DNA from: PGYR01 sp041675005
Lineage (GTDB): Bacteria > Bacteroidota > Ignavibacteria > Kapaibacteriales > UBA2268
Direction: 5' to 3'
Length of the DNA: 29,042 nucleotides
Assembly: GCA_041675005.1 (NCBI GenBank)
Contig: JBAYUQ010000032.1
Location: forward strand, 1-29,042
Each line of letters starts with the position of its first letter. Positions within the stretch are counted from its first letter, which is position 1. The translations under genes and the position numbers were made by a program. The notes under the pieces are model-generated. The model was not told where the DNA came from, made no database searches, and saw only the letters and a program-made list of their open reading frames with translations. Positions 15,067 through 24,900 of the stretch are shown in pieces.

Positions 15067-16119
15067 TCACTCCCCAGCCATCAGCTCTTTTAGCTTTGTG
15101 ATAGTAGGGATTGGAGTTGGATCAACTCCTCGCATTAGTGCTAGATAGTAGCTCACCCAATCACCGAAGTATATCATCTCGAACATACGGGTTAGCAAGT
15201 ATTCCGCATCCGATGAAAAGCCATAAATATTAGCTTTATTTTGCAGTAAATCGCTGAATACTTTGATTCGTTTTTGTACTCTCGGGTTTTCTGATGGGTC
15301 TTTCAGAAGGATAATCCTGAAATCTGTATTGTTCTCTTTGTAATCCCATGAGTTTATTTCGTTGTGGTTCATTTCTGGTATTACATTGAAAAAAGCGTGC
15401 GCTTTCGAATTTTCGTGTAACTGCCCAGCCCAACGCATAGCTATTGGTGCCATTACTTTACCAGTGTAAAGCACAGTCTTTTTACCATTTAGAATTAGTG
15501 CTAGTTTTATAGCTTCGTTGTTTGATAACTCTTGGTGTCGCTTCGAAGATTTCTTTAAGTTATGGTATGTATCTTTAATGGCTAGTTCTATGTTCTCAGA
15601 CATTTCTTTGCTTACTATATCCAAATGCAAAAATGCCGTTAGTATAGAGAAAAAGCTCATAGCTAAGGCGCATCGTGGCATCATCCCCGATTGCATTTTC
15701 ACGATTTGATGTCCATTGCTGATTGCCAAGCTTTCCAACTCGCCACCAGTTGTGAAACAAACTATATTCTTAGTGATTTTGACAGCTTCGTGGTACGCGG
15801 CAAGAGTTTCTTCAGTGTTCCCAGAGTATGAGCTAGCTACTACTAGTGTTCTTTCGTTCACCCAGTTCGGCAGAGTATATTCGCGATTAACGAATATCTG
15901 CTTTTTGTAGCCAACTTGCTCCAGATAGCTGCGGAGTATATCGCCCGAAATAGCCGAACCTCCGATACCACATATTACGATATTGTCGAAATCATAACTG
16001 CATTTTTCGATTGATTGACCTGCATCTATACCTATTTCGACTTGAGTATGAAAATCCGCCAAAATAGCGAACATATTCCCTTCATCGAACTTGCTAATAC
16101 TGTCTCTGTTAATTTCCAC
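15067..16119 (-). CDS. Bifunctional phosphoglucose/phosphomannose isomerase
   Basis: A 350-residue SIS-fold isomerase. It interconverts glucose 6-phosphate and mannose 6-phosphate with fructose 6-phosphate. The first SIS domain has GIGGSAISGD (51-60) and ASSYSGNTEET (95-105), the sugar-phosphate loop of the family; the second domain has the conserved AMRWAGQLHENSKAHAF and IPEMNHNEI with the catalytic Glu and His regions, and the product ends in a helical DPTPIPTITKLKELM, all typical of the archaeal/bacterial PGI/PMI type rather than classic Pgi. It lies 87 bases downstream of mnmE on the same strand. It could supply mannose or fructose phosphates for the glycan cluster transcribed the other way. 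Confidence 0.9.
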   Translation of the reverse strand: MEINRDSISKFDEGNMFAILADFHTQVEIGIDAGQSIEKCSYDFDNIVICGIGGSAISGDILRSYLEQVGYKKQIFVNREYTLPNWVNERTLVVASSYSGNTEETLAAYHEAVKITKNIVCFTTGGELESLAISNGHQIVKMQSGMMPRCALAMSFFSILTAFLHLDIVSKEMSENIELAIKDTYHNLKKSSKRHQELSNNEAIKLALILNGKKTVLYTGKVMAPIAMRWAGQLHENSKAHAFFNVIPEMNHNEINSWDYKENNTDFRIILLKDPSENPRVQKRIKVFSDLLQNKANIYGFSSDAEYLLTRMFEMIYFGDWVSYYLALMRGVDPTPIPTITKLKELMAGE

Positions 16120-16156
16120 TAAAACCTCTTTTGCCTAAAGTACTTTAAGATAACTC

Positions 16157-16164
16157 CAAATATA
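16157..16164 (-). promoter_or_regulatory. Candidate TAnnTTTG promoter box for the isomerase gene
   Basis: On the minus strand the sequence reads TATATTTG, fitting TAnnTTTG, 38 bases before the isomerase start. It would give this gene a promoter separate from mnmE. Confidence 0.35.
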
Positions 16165-16206
16165 AAGAATTTGGCGTATATCTCTACTCTTTGTACTTAA
16201 TTTTAA

Positions 16207-17544
16207 TTATTTCCCAATACAGAATCCCGAGAATATTTCTGCCAAAACCTCTTCATTCCATCGGTCACCAGTTATCTCACCCAATGTGTTAGTTGCATTA
16301 CGTATATCTATGGCTATAATCTCATTTTGCATATTAGCGTCTATTGCGTCTATTCCTCGTTGTATTTCGGAGGAAGTACGGCGAAGTAAATCTGCGTGTC
16401 GCTTATTGATTAGTACATCGTTCAAACGGTCTATACTGCTCTTTGATGCTGATTTTATCTTATCAGTCACCTTCTCTATTCCATCGCCCGTTTTCGCTGA
16501 GACAAAGACACCTTCCGCATTACTCACTACCAAATCACTTTTGTTTTGTACTAATATAAACTCTGAGTTAGGGTATTTTTCTTTTAGCGATGCGTATAGC
16601 TCGTCAGATTGGTTGAATCCCTTACTTGCATCATTCAGAACTAGAACCAGATTTGATTGCTCGAGTACAGATTCCACTAGCTTAATACCAGCGATCTCGA
16701 TTATATCTTCAGTTTCGCGCAATCCCGCAGTATCTATTAGTCTTACTTTTATATCACCTAGCAATATATCTTCTTCTATATAATCGCGCGTTGTGCCTTC
16801 TATCTCGCTGACTATAGCTCTGTTCTTCTGTAATATTTTATTGAAAAGTGTGGATTTACCAGAGTTAGGGAAGCCAGCTACTGCGACTATGAAACCCGAT
16901 CTTAGCACTTCCGAAGCACGGAATTTATCAGCCAAATCATTGCAGTAAACTTGTGATTCTACTAATCTGGCTCTTACTTCACTATTATCAATTAGCTCTA
17001 TATCTTCTTCGGAAAAATCGAGCTCTAGCTCCAAAAGCCCTGCTGTACGTATTAATCCATGGCGTAGGTCTTTCAATCTCTGAGTGAATTCACCTATTAA
17101 TTGGCGAGCTGAAGTCAATGCACCAGCCACAGAAGTAGAATGGATAATATCAGCCACTGCCTCTACTTGTGTTAGATCTAATTTCCCATTAAGGAAAGCA
17201 GTCCGAGTAAACTCACCCGGCTCAGGCATCACTGCACCAGCCGCCAAAAGAGCATCTACTATCTGCCCAGCGACTATATTGCCACCGTGGCAACCAAATT
17301 CGATTGTGTCCTCTCCTGTATAGGAGTTCGGGGCTTTGAAAATGCTAGCCGTAACTGTATCTATAAGTGTTTCGCCACTTACAAAATTCCCATATTGGAT
17401 AGTGTGCGATTGTGCATCGGCTAATGTCTTTTTACCAACAAAGCACTTGTCGGCTATGGAGATAGCTTTTTCACCAGAAATGCGGACGACGTTGAGCCCA
17501 GCTATACCGGGAGCCGTTGCCAATGCTGCTATTGTACGTGACAT
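16207..17544 (-). CDS. mnmE: tRNA modification GTPase MnmE (TrmE)
   Basis: With MnmG this GTPase builds the 5-carboxymethylaminomethyl group on U34 of certain tRNAs. The 445 residues show the N-terminal tetrahydrofolate-binding domain (IAALATAPGIAGLNVVRISG and PGEFTRTAFLNGKLDL), a helical domain, and an inserted Ras-like G domain: G1 GFPNSGKS (224-231), G2 TTRD (251-254), G3 DTAGL (271-275) and G4 NKSD (334-337). The last residues are FCIGK, with the invariant C-terminal Cys needed for modification. Length is normal. Its upstream region (17545-17638) is a 94-base divergent spacer shared with the glycan cluster. Confidence 0.97.
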   Translation of the reverse strand: MSRTIAALATAPGIAGLNVVRISGEKAISIADKCFVGKKTLADAQSHTIQYGNFVSGETLIDTVTASIFKAPNSYTGEDTIEFGCHGGNIVAGQIVDALLAAGAVMPEPGEFTRTAFLNGKLDLTQVEAVADIIHSTSVAGALTSARQLIGEFTQRLKDLRHGLIRTAGLLELELDFSEEDIELIDNSEVRARLVESQVYCNDLADKFRASEVLRSGFIVAVAGFPNSGKSTLFNKILQKNRAIVSEIEGTTRDYIEEDILLGDIKVRLIDTAGLRETEDIIEIAGIKLVESVLEQSNLVLVLNDASKGFNQSDELYASLKEKYPNSEFILVQNKSDLVVSNAEGVFVSAKTGDGIEKVTDKIKSASKSSIDRLNDVLINKRHADLLRRTSSEIQRGIDAIDANMQNEIIAIDIRNATNTLGEITGDRWNEEVLAEIFSGFCIGK

Positions 17545-17638
17545 ATATTATCTTGTTTTGTTAATGGCACAATGATTGTTGAGTGTTTATGTTAACCAAT
17601 AATTGCACAAATATCGACAATTTTTAATACTTATGTAA

Positions 17639-18619
17639 ATGGAAAATAAAGAAAAAGAACTTAATCAAATATCGAATAGACTAATAGAACTAAGAGAATA
17701 CAATCTTGCGAAAGACTTTCTCAATGGCTTAGTGACTGATAATAAAGAACTAAATGATGAGAAGTTGTTCAAATTAGCTCTGCTCGAATCACAAATAAAT
17801 AGTTCAGAAGATGCACATAAATTTATTTTTAAAAATAAAGATAATTTTACGAATAGGGCCTATTTTCATTCAGCTTTGGAAAAAACTGGGTTTAAATATT
17901 ATTGTCCTGTAAAAAGAATACATATTAGTAAATTATTTCCATTGCCAAGTATGTATTCTGATAAACTAAAAGAGCATAATTCAGACTTGAAAATCGAGGA
18001 TTTCGAGACTATAAATATAGAAGGATATCACTGTCACGAATCTGGCTCTAATGATAGAGATAGATTCTATGCTATGTTCCTAAATAAATTGATGGCTGAA
18101 ACTCCAATTGGTTCTAAGTTAAAAATACTTGATTTCTCTCCATCCAAGCCATTCGAAGAGTATATGAGATGGAATAAGTCTTTTGATTATGTTACTGCCG
18201 ATGGTCTTCTTGATACTTACGACATAGTTGTAGATGTTCAAAATATGGTTAATTTAGATGATAATACTTTTGACGGTGTTATTTGTTCTCACGTCTTGGA
18301 ACATGTGCCAGATGATGTGAAAGCAATGCAAGAGATATTTAGAGTGCTAAAACCCGGTGGATGGGCTATATTAATGGCACCTATCAATCTAACTAGAACA
18401 GAAATAGACGAAGACTTTACCGTTGAGGATATAGCTGAAAGATGGCGTCGGTTCGGTCAAGACGACCATCTGAGAGTTTACTCGAAAAAAGGATATATGG
18501 ATAGAGTCCAAGAAAGTGGTTTCAAATTATTAGAATTAGGCAAAGACTATTTTGGAGAATTCGAGTTGCACCGTAACGGTGTGACCGAACAAAGCATACT
18601 TTATTTAGGTTTGAAATGA
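17639..18619 (+). CDS. SAM-dependent methyltransferase (type 11) with helical N-terminal extension
   Basis: A 326-residue protein. Residues 1-75 are helical and TPR-like (REYNLAKDFLNGLV). A KYYCPVKR segment and a long loop precede the class I methyltransferase core: motif I is ILDFSPSKPFEEYM rather than the usual G-x-G-x-G, followed by VTADGLLDTYDIVVDVQ, then FDGVICSHVLEHVPDD and RVLKPGGWAILMAPI. The altered motif I (family variants read 'LHFAPE') still forms the SAM loop in a recognised subgroup. It is the first gene of a run of four, overlapping the aminotransferase by 4 bases (ATGA), so a sugar or glycan O- or N-methyltransferase is the most likely role; the acceptor is unknown. Confidence 0.85.
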   Translation: MENKEKELNQISNRLIELREYNLAKDFLNGLVTDNKELNDEKLFKLALLESQINSSEDAHKFIFKNKDNFTNRAYFHSALEKTGFKYYCPVKRIHISKLFPLPSMYSDKLKEHNSDLKIEDFETINIEGYHCHESGSNDRDRFYAMFLNKLMAETPIGSKLKILDFSPSKPFEEYMRWNKSFDYVTADGLLDTYDIVVDVQNMVNLDDNTFDGVICSHVLEHVPDDVKAMQEIFRVLKPGGWAILMAPINLTRTEIDEDFTVEDIAERWRRFGQDDHLRVYSKKGYMDRVQESGFKLLELGKDYFGEFELHRNGVTEQSILYLGLK

Positions 18620-19821
18620 AACAAAGTGTAAATGATTTGGTAATATTTGGTGGCAATACCGAGTTTGAAAGTCTCCTACACGTAGGGCGACCAAATATTG
18701 GGAATAGGGATTATTTTCTATCGCAGGTAAATGATGTATTGGACTGTAAATGGCTAACCAATAGTGGCCCAAAAGTAAATGAATTCGAGCATAAGATACA
18801 AGAATATATAGGTGTGAAACACGCTATAGCAATTACTAACGGAACCGTAGCACTAGAGTTACTAATACGAGCTGCTGGGATAAAGGGTGAGGTTATAATT
18901 CCCTCATTCACATTTGTGGCTTGTGCACACGCATTCCAATGGCAAGAAATAAAGCCAGTTTTTTGCGACATAGACCCAAATACTCACAACATAGACCCAA
19001 CCGAGATTGAAAAACACATAACCCCGAATACTACTGCTATCATGGGAGTACATCTATGGGGCAGACCTTGTGATATAGAAGTACTTGAGCAAATATCAGA
19101 AAAGCATAATCTGAAACTTTTGTTTGATGCTAGTCACGCTTTTGCTTGCTCTCACAATGGGAAAATGATAGGTAATTTCGGAATTGGTGAGGTGTTCAGC
19201 TTCCACGCTACTAAGTTTTTCAATACACTTGAAGGTGGTGCGATTGTCACTAATAATGATGCACTAGCCGCAAAAATTCGACTAATGAAAAATTTTGGTT
19301 TCCAGGGTTACGATAATGTAACTTACATTGGGACTAATGGGAAAATGAATGAAATATCAGCGGCTATGGGGCTAACTTCATTCGACTCTATAGATACTTT
19401 CATAGCAAAAAATAAAGAAAATTATAATCTATATAAAACTGAATTTAATAGAATAGATGGTATAAAAATTATTGATTATAATGATTCGGAAAAAAATAAT
19501 TATCAGTATATAGCTTGTGAAATTGATGAAAAGCAATTTGGTCTATCAAGAACTGAGCTAATAGATTTGCTAATAAAAGAGAATATATTAGCTCGGAAAT
19601 ACTTCTATCCGGGTATTCATAGGATGGAGCCGTATAGGTCTCTTTATCCTTATTCGTCAGTATTCCTAGAGAAAACGGAACGGCTAGCAGATAGAATTAT
19701 CTCATTCCCTACGGGTACAGCAGTGGATTCCGACTCAATAAAAAGAATAACAAATTTAGTATCATTTATTCATCAGAACTCTGGTGAAATCAAGAATAAA
19801 ATGCAGGATGCGCAATGTTAG
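18616..19821 (+). CDS. DegT/DnrJ/EryC1/StrS-family PLP aminotransferase
   Basis: A 401-residue sugar aminotransferase of the type that installs amino groups on nucleotide-linked keto-sugars. Key blocks are TNGTVALELL (phosphate pocket), PSFTFVACAHAF, PVFCDIDP, DASHAFAC (the Asp that contacts the PLP ring nitrogen) and the PLP lysine K200 in FHATKFFNTLEGGAIVT. Length is usual for the family. It overlaps the methyltransferase (ATGA) and the next glycosyltransferase (7 bases). The substrate, for example dTDP-3- or 4-keto-6-deoxyhexose, cannot be told from sequence. No dTDP-sugar synthesis genes are in the window, so these must lie elsewhere. Confidence 0.9.
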   Translation: MKQSVNDLVIFGGNTEFESLLHVGRPNIGNRDYFLSQVNDVLDCKWLTNSGPKVNEFEHKIQEYIGVKHAIAITNGTVALELLIRAAGIKGEVIIPSFTFVACAHAFQWQEIKPVFCDIDPNTHNIDPTEIEKHITPNTTAIMGVHLWGRPCDIEVLEQISEKHNLKLLFDASHAFACSHNGKMIGNFGIGEVFSFHATKFFNTLEGGAIVTNNDALAAKIRLMKNFGFQGYDNVTYIGTNGKMNEISAAMGLTSFDSIDTFIAKNKENYNLYKTEFNRIDGIKIIDYNDSEKNNYQYIACEIDEKQFGLSRTELIDLLIKENILARKYFYPGIHRMEPYRSLYPYSSVFLEKTERLADRIISFPTGTAVDSDSIKRITNLVSFIHQNSGEIKNKMQDAQC

Positions 19822-21908
19822 TTAGTGTAATAATGATTAGCTACAACCAAGAGAAGTACATAAGACAGGCGATAGAGTCAGTGTATGCACAGAACGTAGA
19901 TTTTGATATAGAAATAATAATAGGTGATGATGCATCGCAAGATGACACTCCTTATATTATCGCGGAATTAGCCGAGCAAGATTCGAGATTGATACCTGTG
20001 CTTCGTGAGAAGAATTTCGGCATGAATAGAAATTTCATCGATACAGTAAGCCGAGCTAAAGGTAAATACTTAGCTGTGCTAGAAGGTGATGATTTCTGGT
20101 TGGACAACAACAAATTACAAAAACAGGTTGATTTATTAGAAGCTAATCCCGACTGTTATATATGCTATACTAATTCTCGGATAATAGGCGATGATGATGA
20201 GTTTATCAAGAATTTCTATGATACAGAGGATAGAAAAGGTTGGTTTCAAACTCCATATGAAAGACTTAATTTCAAGACTCTAATCCAAGGTAACTTTATT
20301 AATACAGCTTCTATTATGTATAGAAGAATAGAAAATATGGTAATACCAGAATGGTTTTATGATTTGAAATTAGGCGATTGGCCATTTTCTTTATTCCATG
20401 CAGAAAGAGGAGATTTAATCTATTTAAATGAGATCACAGCGTGCTACAGACAACATAGTGCAAGTAATTGGTCAACAAAAGATGAAGTATATACAAATGA
20501 GAAAACTATCGAATGTCTTGATAAATTTAAGATTAGATACCCTAATTATGAGAAGTCAATCAATGATTTAATCAACAATACCTATAGAGGTATTTTAGGC
20601 TTTCAATTACGAAAATGTATAAACCATTTTAATAAAAAAGAATTTTTAGCCGCTGATGAATATGTTGACGAATGTTTACGGTTAATAAAAAAAACTAATT
20701 ATAAAGACGAAAATTATTTTTTAATGTTCGGTAAAATAAAATATGAATTAGGGCAAATTGATAAGTCTAATGAATTATTAGAGTATCATAATGAATTTAT
20801 TAGAACAAAGACTTTAAATATTGAAGACAACTCAGCTTTAACTCAGAGTAAAGAAATACATCTCTTTATCCTTTGGGATTTTGCTAGAACTAGTCAGCAA
20901 AAGATTATAGATGATATAAACCAGAACTTTAAAATACTCGAAGTATTTGACATGAAATGGGAAAAGAATAAATTCTCTAACAATCTTACACGTTTCTATG
21001 GTACTAATTTACCCCCCGATTCATTCAAAGAACAACATTGTGGAACTGGAAGGTTTCTTCTAATTATAGTTGAAGATAGTAAAACTAATTATCAAGAGAG
21101 AGAAACCTCACATGGAATGAGAAGTGTCAATGTAAATATGTTTGACAAAAAACAATTATACAGAGAATGGACCGGAGGTGGGCATAGAGTACATGCAACA
21201 GATAATCAGAAAGAATTTGACCATGATTTATCTCTACTACTTGGGCTAAATCATATTACATTTCTAGAGTCTTTTAAAGGGAAATGGGATGGGACTTTCA
21301 AGCCAATTTCAAAAGATATGGAAGGAGCTAGAGGTTGGAAGAATATAGAGCAATTACTTTTTGTTATGAATAATACGATTAATTATATAATAATGAGGAA
21401 CTTTGAAAGCATCCCGCATGAATATACCATGAAAGAACATGGTGATATTGATTTACTCACTGACTCACCAAAGAATATGCAGTATATTCTCAATGCAGGC
21501 AAAGTTTTTCCTGAAGCACATAGAGTGTTACATCAAACACTAATCAACGATGAAGTAGTTTTATTTGACATTAGGTTCGTTGGCGATGAATATTATGATA
21601 AGGCATGGGAGAATAAATTACTAAATGATAAAGTAATGGATGAAAATGGTTTCTATAGACCAAATGATGAGGATTACTTCTTTTCATTACTCTACCATGC
21701 AGCAGTTCATAAAAAAGAGATTGCAGATGATTATAAAAAAAGATTACCTGTTCTAGCTGAAAAAGCTAATTTTGAAATAAGTAACAAAATATTTGATAGT
21801 CCAACAGAACTATTAGCTTGCCTAAACCAGTATATGCTAAAGTATAGTTTTAGCTTTACAAAACCAATTGACCATTCTGTTTACTTTAATAAAAAATATA
21901 CAAGTTGA
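19815..21908 (+). CDS. GT2 glycosyltransferase fused to NDK-like and nucleotidyltransferase-like regions
   Basis: A 697-residue protein. Residues 1-230 form a GT-A glycosyltransferase family 2 domain: VSVIMISYNQEKYIRQAIESV, IIGDDASQDDT, and the metal-binding YLAVLEGDDFW. Residues 230-335 are helical. About 340-475 is an alpha/beta region ending in GHRVHATDNQKEFDHDL; H460 in V-H-A-T-D resembles the active-site histidine of nucleoside diphosphate kinases (I-I-H-G-S-D). About 500-640 resembles a nucleotidyltransferase fold: HGDIDLLTD (D544, D546) and LFDIRFVG (D585) give the acidic triad, and the end reads FYRPNDEDYFFSLLYHAAVHK. The double tail suggests activation or phospho-decoration of a glycan next to the transferase. 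The GT2 call is strong; the tail assignments are inference. It overlaps the next gene by 4 bases (TTGA). Confidence 0.8.
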   Translation: MLVSVIMISYNQEKYIRQAIESVYAQNVDFDIEIIIGDDASQDDTPYIIAELAEQDSRLIPVLREKNFGMNRNFIDTVSRAKGKYLAVLEGDDFWLDNNKLQKQVDLLEANPDCYICYTNSRIIGDDDEFIKNFYDTEDRKGWFQTPYERLNFKTLIQGNFINTASIMYRRIENMVIPEWFYDLKLGDWPFSLFHAERGDLIYLNEITACYRQHSASNWSTKDEVYTNEKTIECLDKFKIRYPNYEKSINDLINNTYRGILGFQLRKCINHFNKKEFLAADEYVDECLRLIKKTNYKDENYFLMFGKIKYELGQIDKSNELLEYHNEFIRTKTLNIEDNSALTQSKEIHLFILWDFARTSQQKIIDDINQNFKILEVFDMKWEKNKFSNNLTRFYGTNLPPDSFKEQHCGTGRFLLIIVEDSKTNYQERETSHGMRSVNVNMFDKKQLYREWTGGGHRVHATDNQKEFDHDLSLLLGLNHITFLESFKGKWDGTFKPISKDMEGARGWKNIEQLLFVMNNTINYIIMRNFESIPHEYTMKEHGDIDLLTDSPKNMQYILNAGKVFPEAHRVLHQTLINDEVVLFDIRFVGDEYYDKAWENKLLNDKVMDENGFYRPNDEDYFFSLLYHAAVHKKEIADDYKKRLPVLAEKANFEISNKIFDSPTELLACLNQYMLKYSFSFTKPIDHSVYFNKKYTS

Positions 21909-24900
21909 GTTCATTTATGAGACAAGATAAACAAGAAGTACTTAATTCGATTAAATATCTTTACGAGAAAAGAGACATAATTCTTCAGTTCATTATTGAT
22001 CACGATTCTGATATGATTATTCCTTTTCATTATGGACTTATTAAAGAAGATGATAATTATCCTAAATTTTTAGAAGTTGATGTCATAACTAATACTAATA
22101 CTATAGAAAAATTATCAGATAGTCTAACTGTGAGCAAGAGTAATAGCCTATATAGTATAAAATTAGAATACCAAGGTCTGAATTTAAATATAAATATTAT
22201 CAATCGAGATTTAGAAATATTTAGTAAAACATTTATTGATTATTTTTCGATTAAGAATTGCAATAAAGTCAATAATTTTAGAATCTTTGATGATGATAGA
22301 AGTTATGCGTATTTGATTTTTAAGACAGTCTATAATAATGGTGCAATTGACCCAGGCTTCTTAATCCCATTTGAAATTGTGAAAGGAGATAAACAAAATC
22401 CGTTACAAAAGAATGAATTCGAATTTAAAGATTTTTATAATGAAATTAATTCAATTGCAAATTTAGATTTCCCGATGAATGAATTTATTTTAGATTCATC
22501 ATTCAAATTTATCTACCCTATAGATTTTTGTATAAGTTCTCGTTTACTTCATGGTGGTATAAGTGGGAAATTCATAAGTAGAATATACAAAATCGATGAA
22601 AAAATTGTAAAGCAAGCAAACCAAGGACTAGCAGCAAATGAATATAAAGCACTTTCTTTAGTTCAAGGTTCTGATTACTTCCCTAGAGTATTTAATTATA
22701 ATTCTGCAGAGAATTATGATTATTTTGAGATGGATTTCGTTGAAGGTTTCGGATTAGGGGAAAAGGAAAGATTTTATAAAGAACTTTCCCATTCTGATAA
22801 AATCCTCTTCATTAATGGATTATTAGACATCTTAGAAATTATGCAAAGTAAAAATATCTCTCATCGTGATATAAATGCCAACAACATAATAGTTCGAAAT
22901 AAAAAACCAGTTCTGATAGATTTTGGTTGGGCTGTAAATATCACAACAGCTAATCCTTTTACTCCCGGAGGATTGAATAATAACTATAAGACTCCGAATG
23001 AAGAACTGAACGATGTTTATGCAATGGCTAGAACAATAGAAGATAGTATTGGAACAGAGTTTTCTGATTTAGTAGGCTTTATGAAGGCAAACTATAATCT
23101 GCCTATATCAGAATATAGAGAATTACTTAATAAGGATTCTCAACAGTCAGGCGATTCCCAAAAAGACCTTCCACAACTTATCAAAAATCTAGAAGAGGGT
23201 AATTACGAGAAAGCTTTAGAATTATCTGAAAGATTGATGGAGAAACTACCTCGCAAGACTATAAACCAATCTAATCTTCATTATTCAAAGGCACTTTGTC
23301 TGTTCAAACTTGGTCGATATGACGAAGCGCACGAAGCAATCTATGCAGAGATAATTATCAATCCCGATTTCGAACAAGCGTATGAGTTGCAATCTGCAAT
23401 TACCGATGCTATGGAAAATAAGCCCAATCTGGAATATTCGAACTACAAAACTGAAGAAAAAATCGAGACTATTTCTAATGAAAATACTGATTACGAAGTA
23501 AGTATTATTATACCTTGTTTCAACAAAGTTCAGTTAACTGAACAATGTCTTGAGTCTTTATACCGATTGACAAGTAAAGATATTAATTATGAAGTCATTG
23601 TTGTTGATAATGCTTCAGAAGATAATACGCCTGGAATTTGTGCTCAGTATAAAGACAAGTTCAGTAACTTCACTTTTATTAGAAATGATGAGAATCTTGG
23701 TTTTGCAAAGGCTTGTAATCAAGGAATAGAATCACGAAAAGGTAAACACGCTTTACTACTTAATAATGATATAGTAGTAACTGAGAACTGGCTAAAAGAA
23801 ATGCTAATGGTAATCAATAATGAACCAAAAGCAGGCATAGTTGGCTCTTGTTTGCTATATCCAGAATCAGAGTATATACAGCATTGTGGTGTTGTTTTGG
23901 GGAGTGACGGTAAAGGACGTTTAGCTCCATATCATCCACTAATGTTTAAAAAACTAAGTGAGACTTCTATTGCAACAGAAATTAGAGAGATGAAAGCAGT
24001 AACCGGTGCTTGTTTCCTAATTCGTGATGAAGTTATAAATGAGATTGGTGTTTTAGATGACGATTATATAAATGGATTCGAAGATATTGATTATTGTATG
24101 AATGCAATATCCCATAATTGGAAAGTAATTTACTGTGGTAAATCATTACTTTATCACTTTGAATCAATGTCACAATCAAGACATAAATATGATGTTGTTA
24201 ACTGGCAAAGATTCATTAGAAAGTGGGATGATAAAATCGAAACCGAAGAAACAGCGAATCAAACTTTAAAAGAGCAAAAAGAAAGTCATATAAGACAAGC
24301 AAGAGTAAATGAAGGGTTAGAATACGATTATAAACAAGTAAAAAGAAAGATACTTGGAAAAACTAAAGATGAAATTGAATTATCAATAATTATTCCAGTT
24401 CATTCAAAAGTTGATTATACGAAACAGTGTCTAAGAGCAATTCATCAAACTTCGCACTTACACAATGTTGAGATTATTATAATTGATAATAACTCTGACC
24501 CAGAGACTAAAAAGCTATTAGCTACACTTGGTGATTTTGCAACAGTAATTGTCAATGAGAAAAATGAGAGTTATTCGCATGCTAATAACCAGGGTGCGGC
24601 GATAGCTAAAGGTAAATATTTAGTTTTCATGAATAATGATGTACAAAGTATTTCAGGTTGGATGGAAGCATTTGAAGATACTTTCGAAAAAGACCCCACA
24701 ATAGGAATACAAGGTGCTAAACTATTATACCCTAACGAAAAAATACAACACGCGGGTATAGTTTGGGGACCTGTTCCAGAGTTGAATAATATAAATTTAC
24801 ATTATCACGTCCATCTAGTAGAAGATGGGGAAGACCCTAGGGTTAATGTCTCTAAAGAATTTCAGATGGTGACGGGTGCTCTACTTGCTATCAGACGAGA

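Noticed and set aside
16286..16783. 165-residue plus-strand frame opposite mnmE
   Set aside because: It is antisense to the conserved G domain of mnmE and has serine-rich shadow composition.
17545..17638. Attachment site or small RNA in the mnmE/methyltransferase spacer
   Set aside because: Only 94 bases with no clear inverted repeat; it is best explained as a divergent promoter region.
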